From Bacillota bacterium (GTDB taxonomy: Bacteria; Bacillota_A; Clostridia; Lachnospirales; Lachnospiraceae), in assembly GCA_023443925.1 (NCBI GenBank), contig JAEZSL010000343.1, positions 1 to 6,561 on the forward strand: 6,561 bases of DNA. The letters are read 5' to 3'. Every line of letters starts with the position of its first letter. The stretch's first letter is position 1. Positions 6,364-6,561 of the stretch are shown here, piece after piece. The notes beneath the pieces were generated by a model. It was not told where the DNA came from, searched no databases, and saw only the letters and a program-made list of their open reading frames with translations. Both the position numbers and the translations under genes were made by a program.

Positions 6364-6561
6364 TTATAAATGGTTCCTCAAAACCGATGGTTTCAGAGCT
6401 GATGCAGCCGTTTCCTCCAAAAGAAAGTGCTCCAGCTGCCGATGCAGCTTCTGTGCTTTCCGTTTATGTCCGTTTTTCGTATAGATAGAAATCAAGTGCC
6501 TGCATACTTCTTCCTGGAACGGATTCAGTTCCAGTATCCGCCGGTACAGCTGCTCTGCCTC
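6364..6561 (-). CDS. C-terminal end of a BTAD-type (SARP-like) transcriptional regulator, partial
   Basis: The frame is open from the window edge to a TAA at 6364-6366, giving the last 65 residues; the start lies outside the window. The visible part begins EAEQLYRRILELNPFQEEV and continues with CRHLISIYTKNGHKRKAQ and LHRQLEHFLLEE. The pattern of a paired-helix LYRRIL..NPF.EEVCR.L...Y...G...KA..L...L is what I know from the bacterial transcriptional activator domain (BTAD), a TPR-like helical domain found at the C-terminus of SARP regulators and some response regulators. The DNA-binding or receiver part would be upstream and is not visible. The gene is on the same strand as, and upstream of, the large surface-protein gene, but a terminator lies between them. 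Whether it controls that gene is unknown. Another TPR-containing protein is the main alternative. Confidence 0.68.
   Translation of the reverse strand, partial: EAEQLYRRILELNPFQEEVCRHLISIYTKNGHKRKAQKLHRQLEHFLLEETAASALKPSVLRNHL

Overview
The window is dominated by one very large gene on the minus strand. It encodes a secreted, modular surface protein of about 1,951 residues, starting at 6193 and stopping at 338. The style points to a Gram-positive, probably clostridial member of the Bacillota: three S-layer homology (SLH) domains, a choline-binding-type cell-wall repeat, GLUG repeats, Big-type Ig domains, strong AAGGAGGT ribosome binding sites and a group IIC intron. I cannot name the species from the sequence.

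Reading in the direction of transcription (high to low coordinates), the window opens with the last 65 codons of a gene whose product resembles the C-terminal bacterial transcriptional activator domain (BTAD) of SARP-type regulators (6561 to 6364). A hairpin with a T run (6292-6325) terminates that gene. A consensus -10 box (6255-6260), a short leader with an inverted repeat (6217-6230) and a strong RBS (6201-6208) then lead into the large gene, so it appears to be transcribed on its own.

The protein is laid out as signal peptide, an Ig-like domain split by an acidic Ser/Thr/Glu-rich stretch, a Gly-rich beta-helix-like region, a further Ig-like domain, six GLUG-type units with an exact 28-residue spacing, four 93-residue Ig-like repeats, a Gly/Ser hinge, a pre-anchor domain, three SLH domains and a terminal choline-binding-type repeat. 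It is best read as a long stalk or adhesin displayed on the cell wall. No catalytic motif was recognised.

The roughly 210 bases between the stop codon and the terminator are not plain. They hold four copies of a 23-bp repeat in two tandem pairs. The first copy covers the last codons and stop of the big gene. The pairs are separated by a hairpin-rich segment of about 93 bp. A 13-bp-stem terminator follows (130-160). Six bases beyond its stem the sequence becomes the 5' end of a group II intron (123 down to 1, running off the window). Its start, first stem and conserved blocks match class C (group IIC) introns, which are known to insert just downstream of terminator hairpins. The 3' flank of this gene is therefore the most unusual part of the window.
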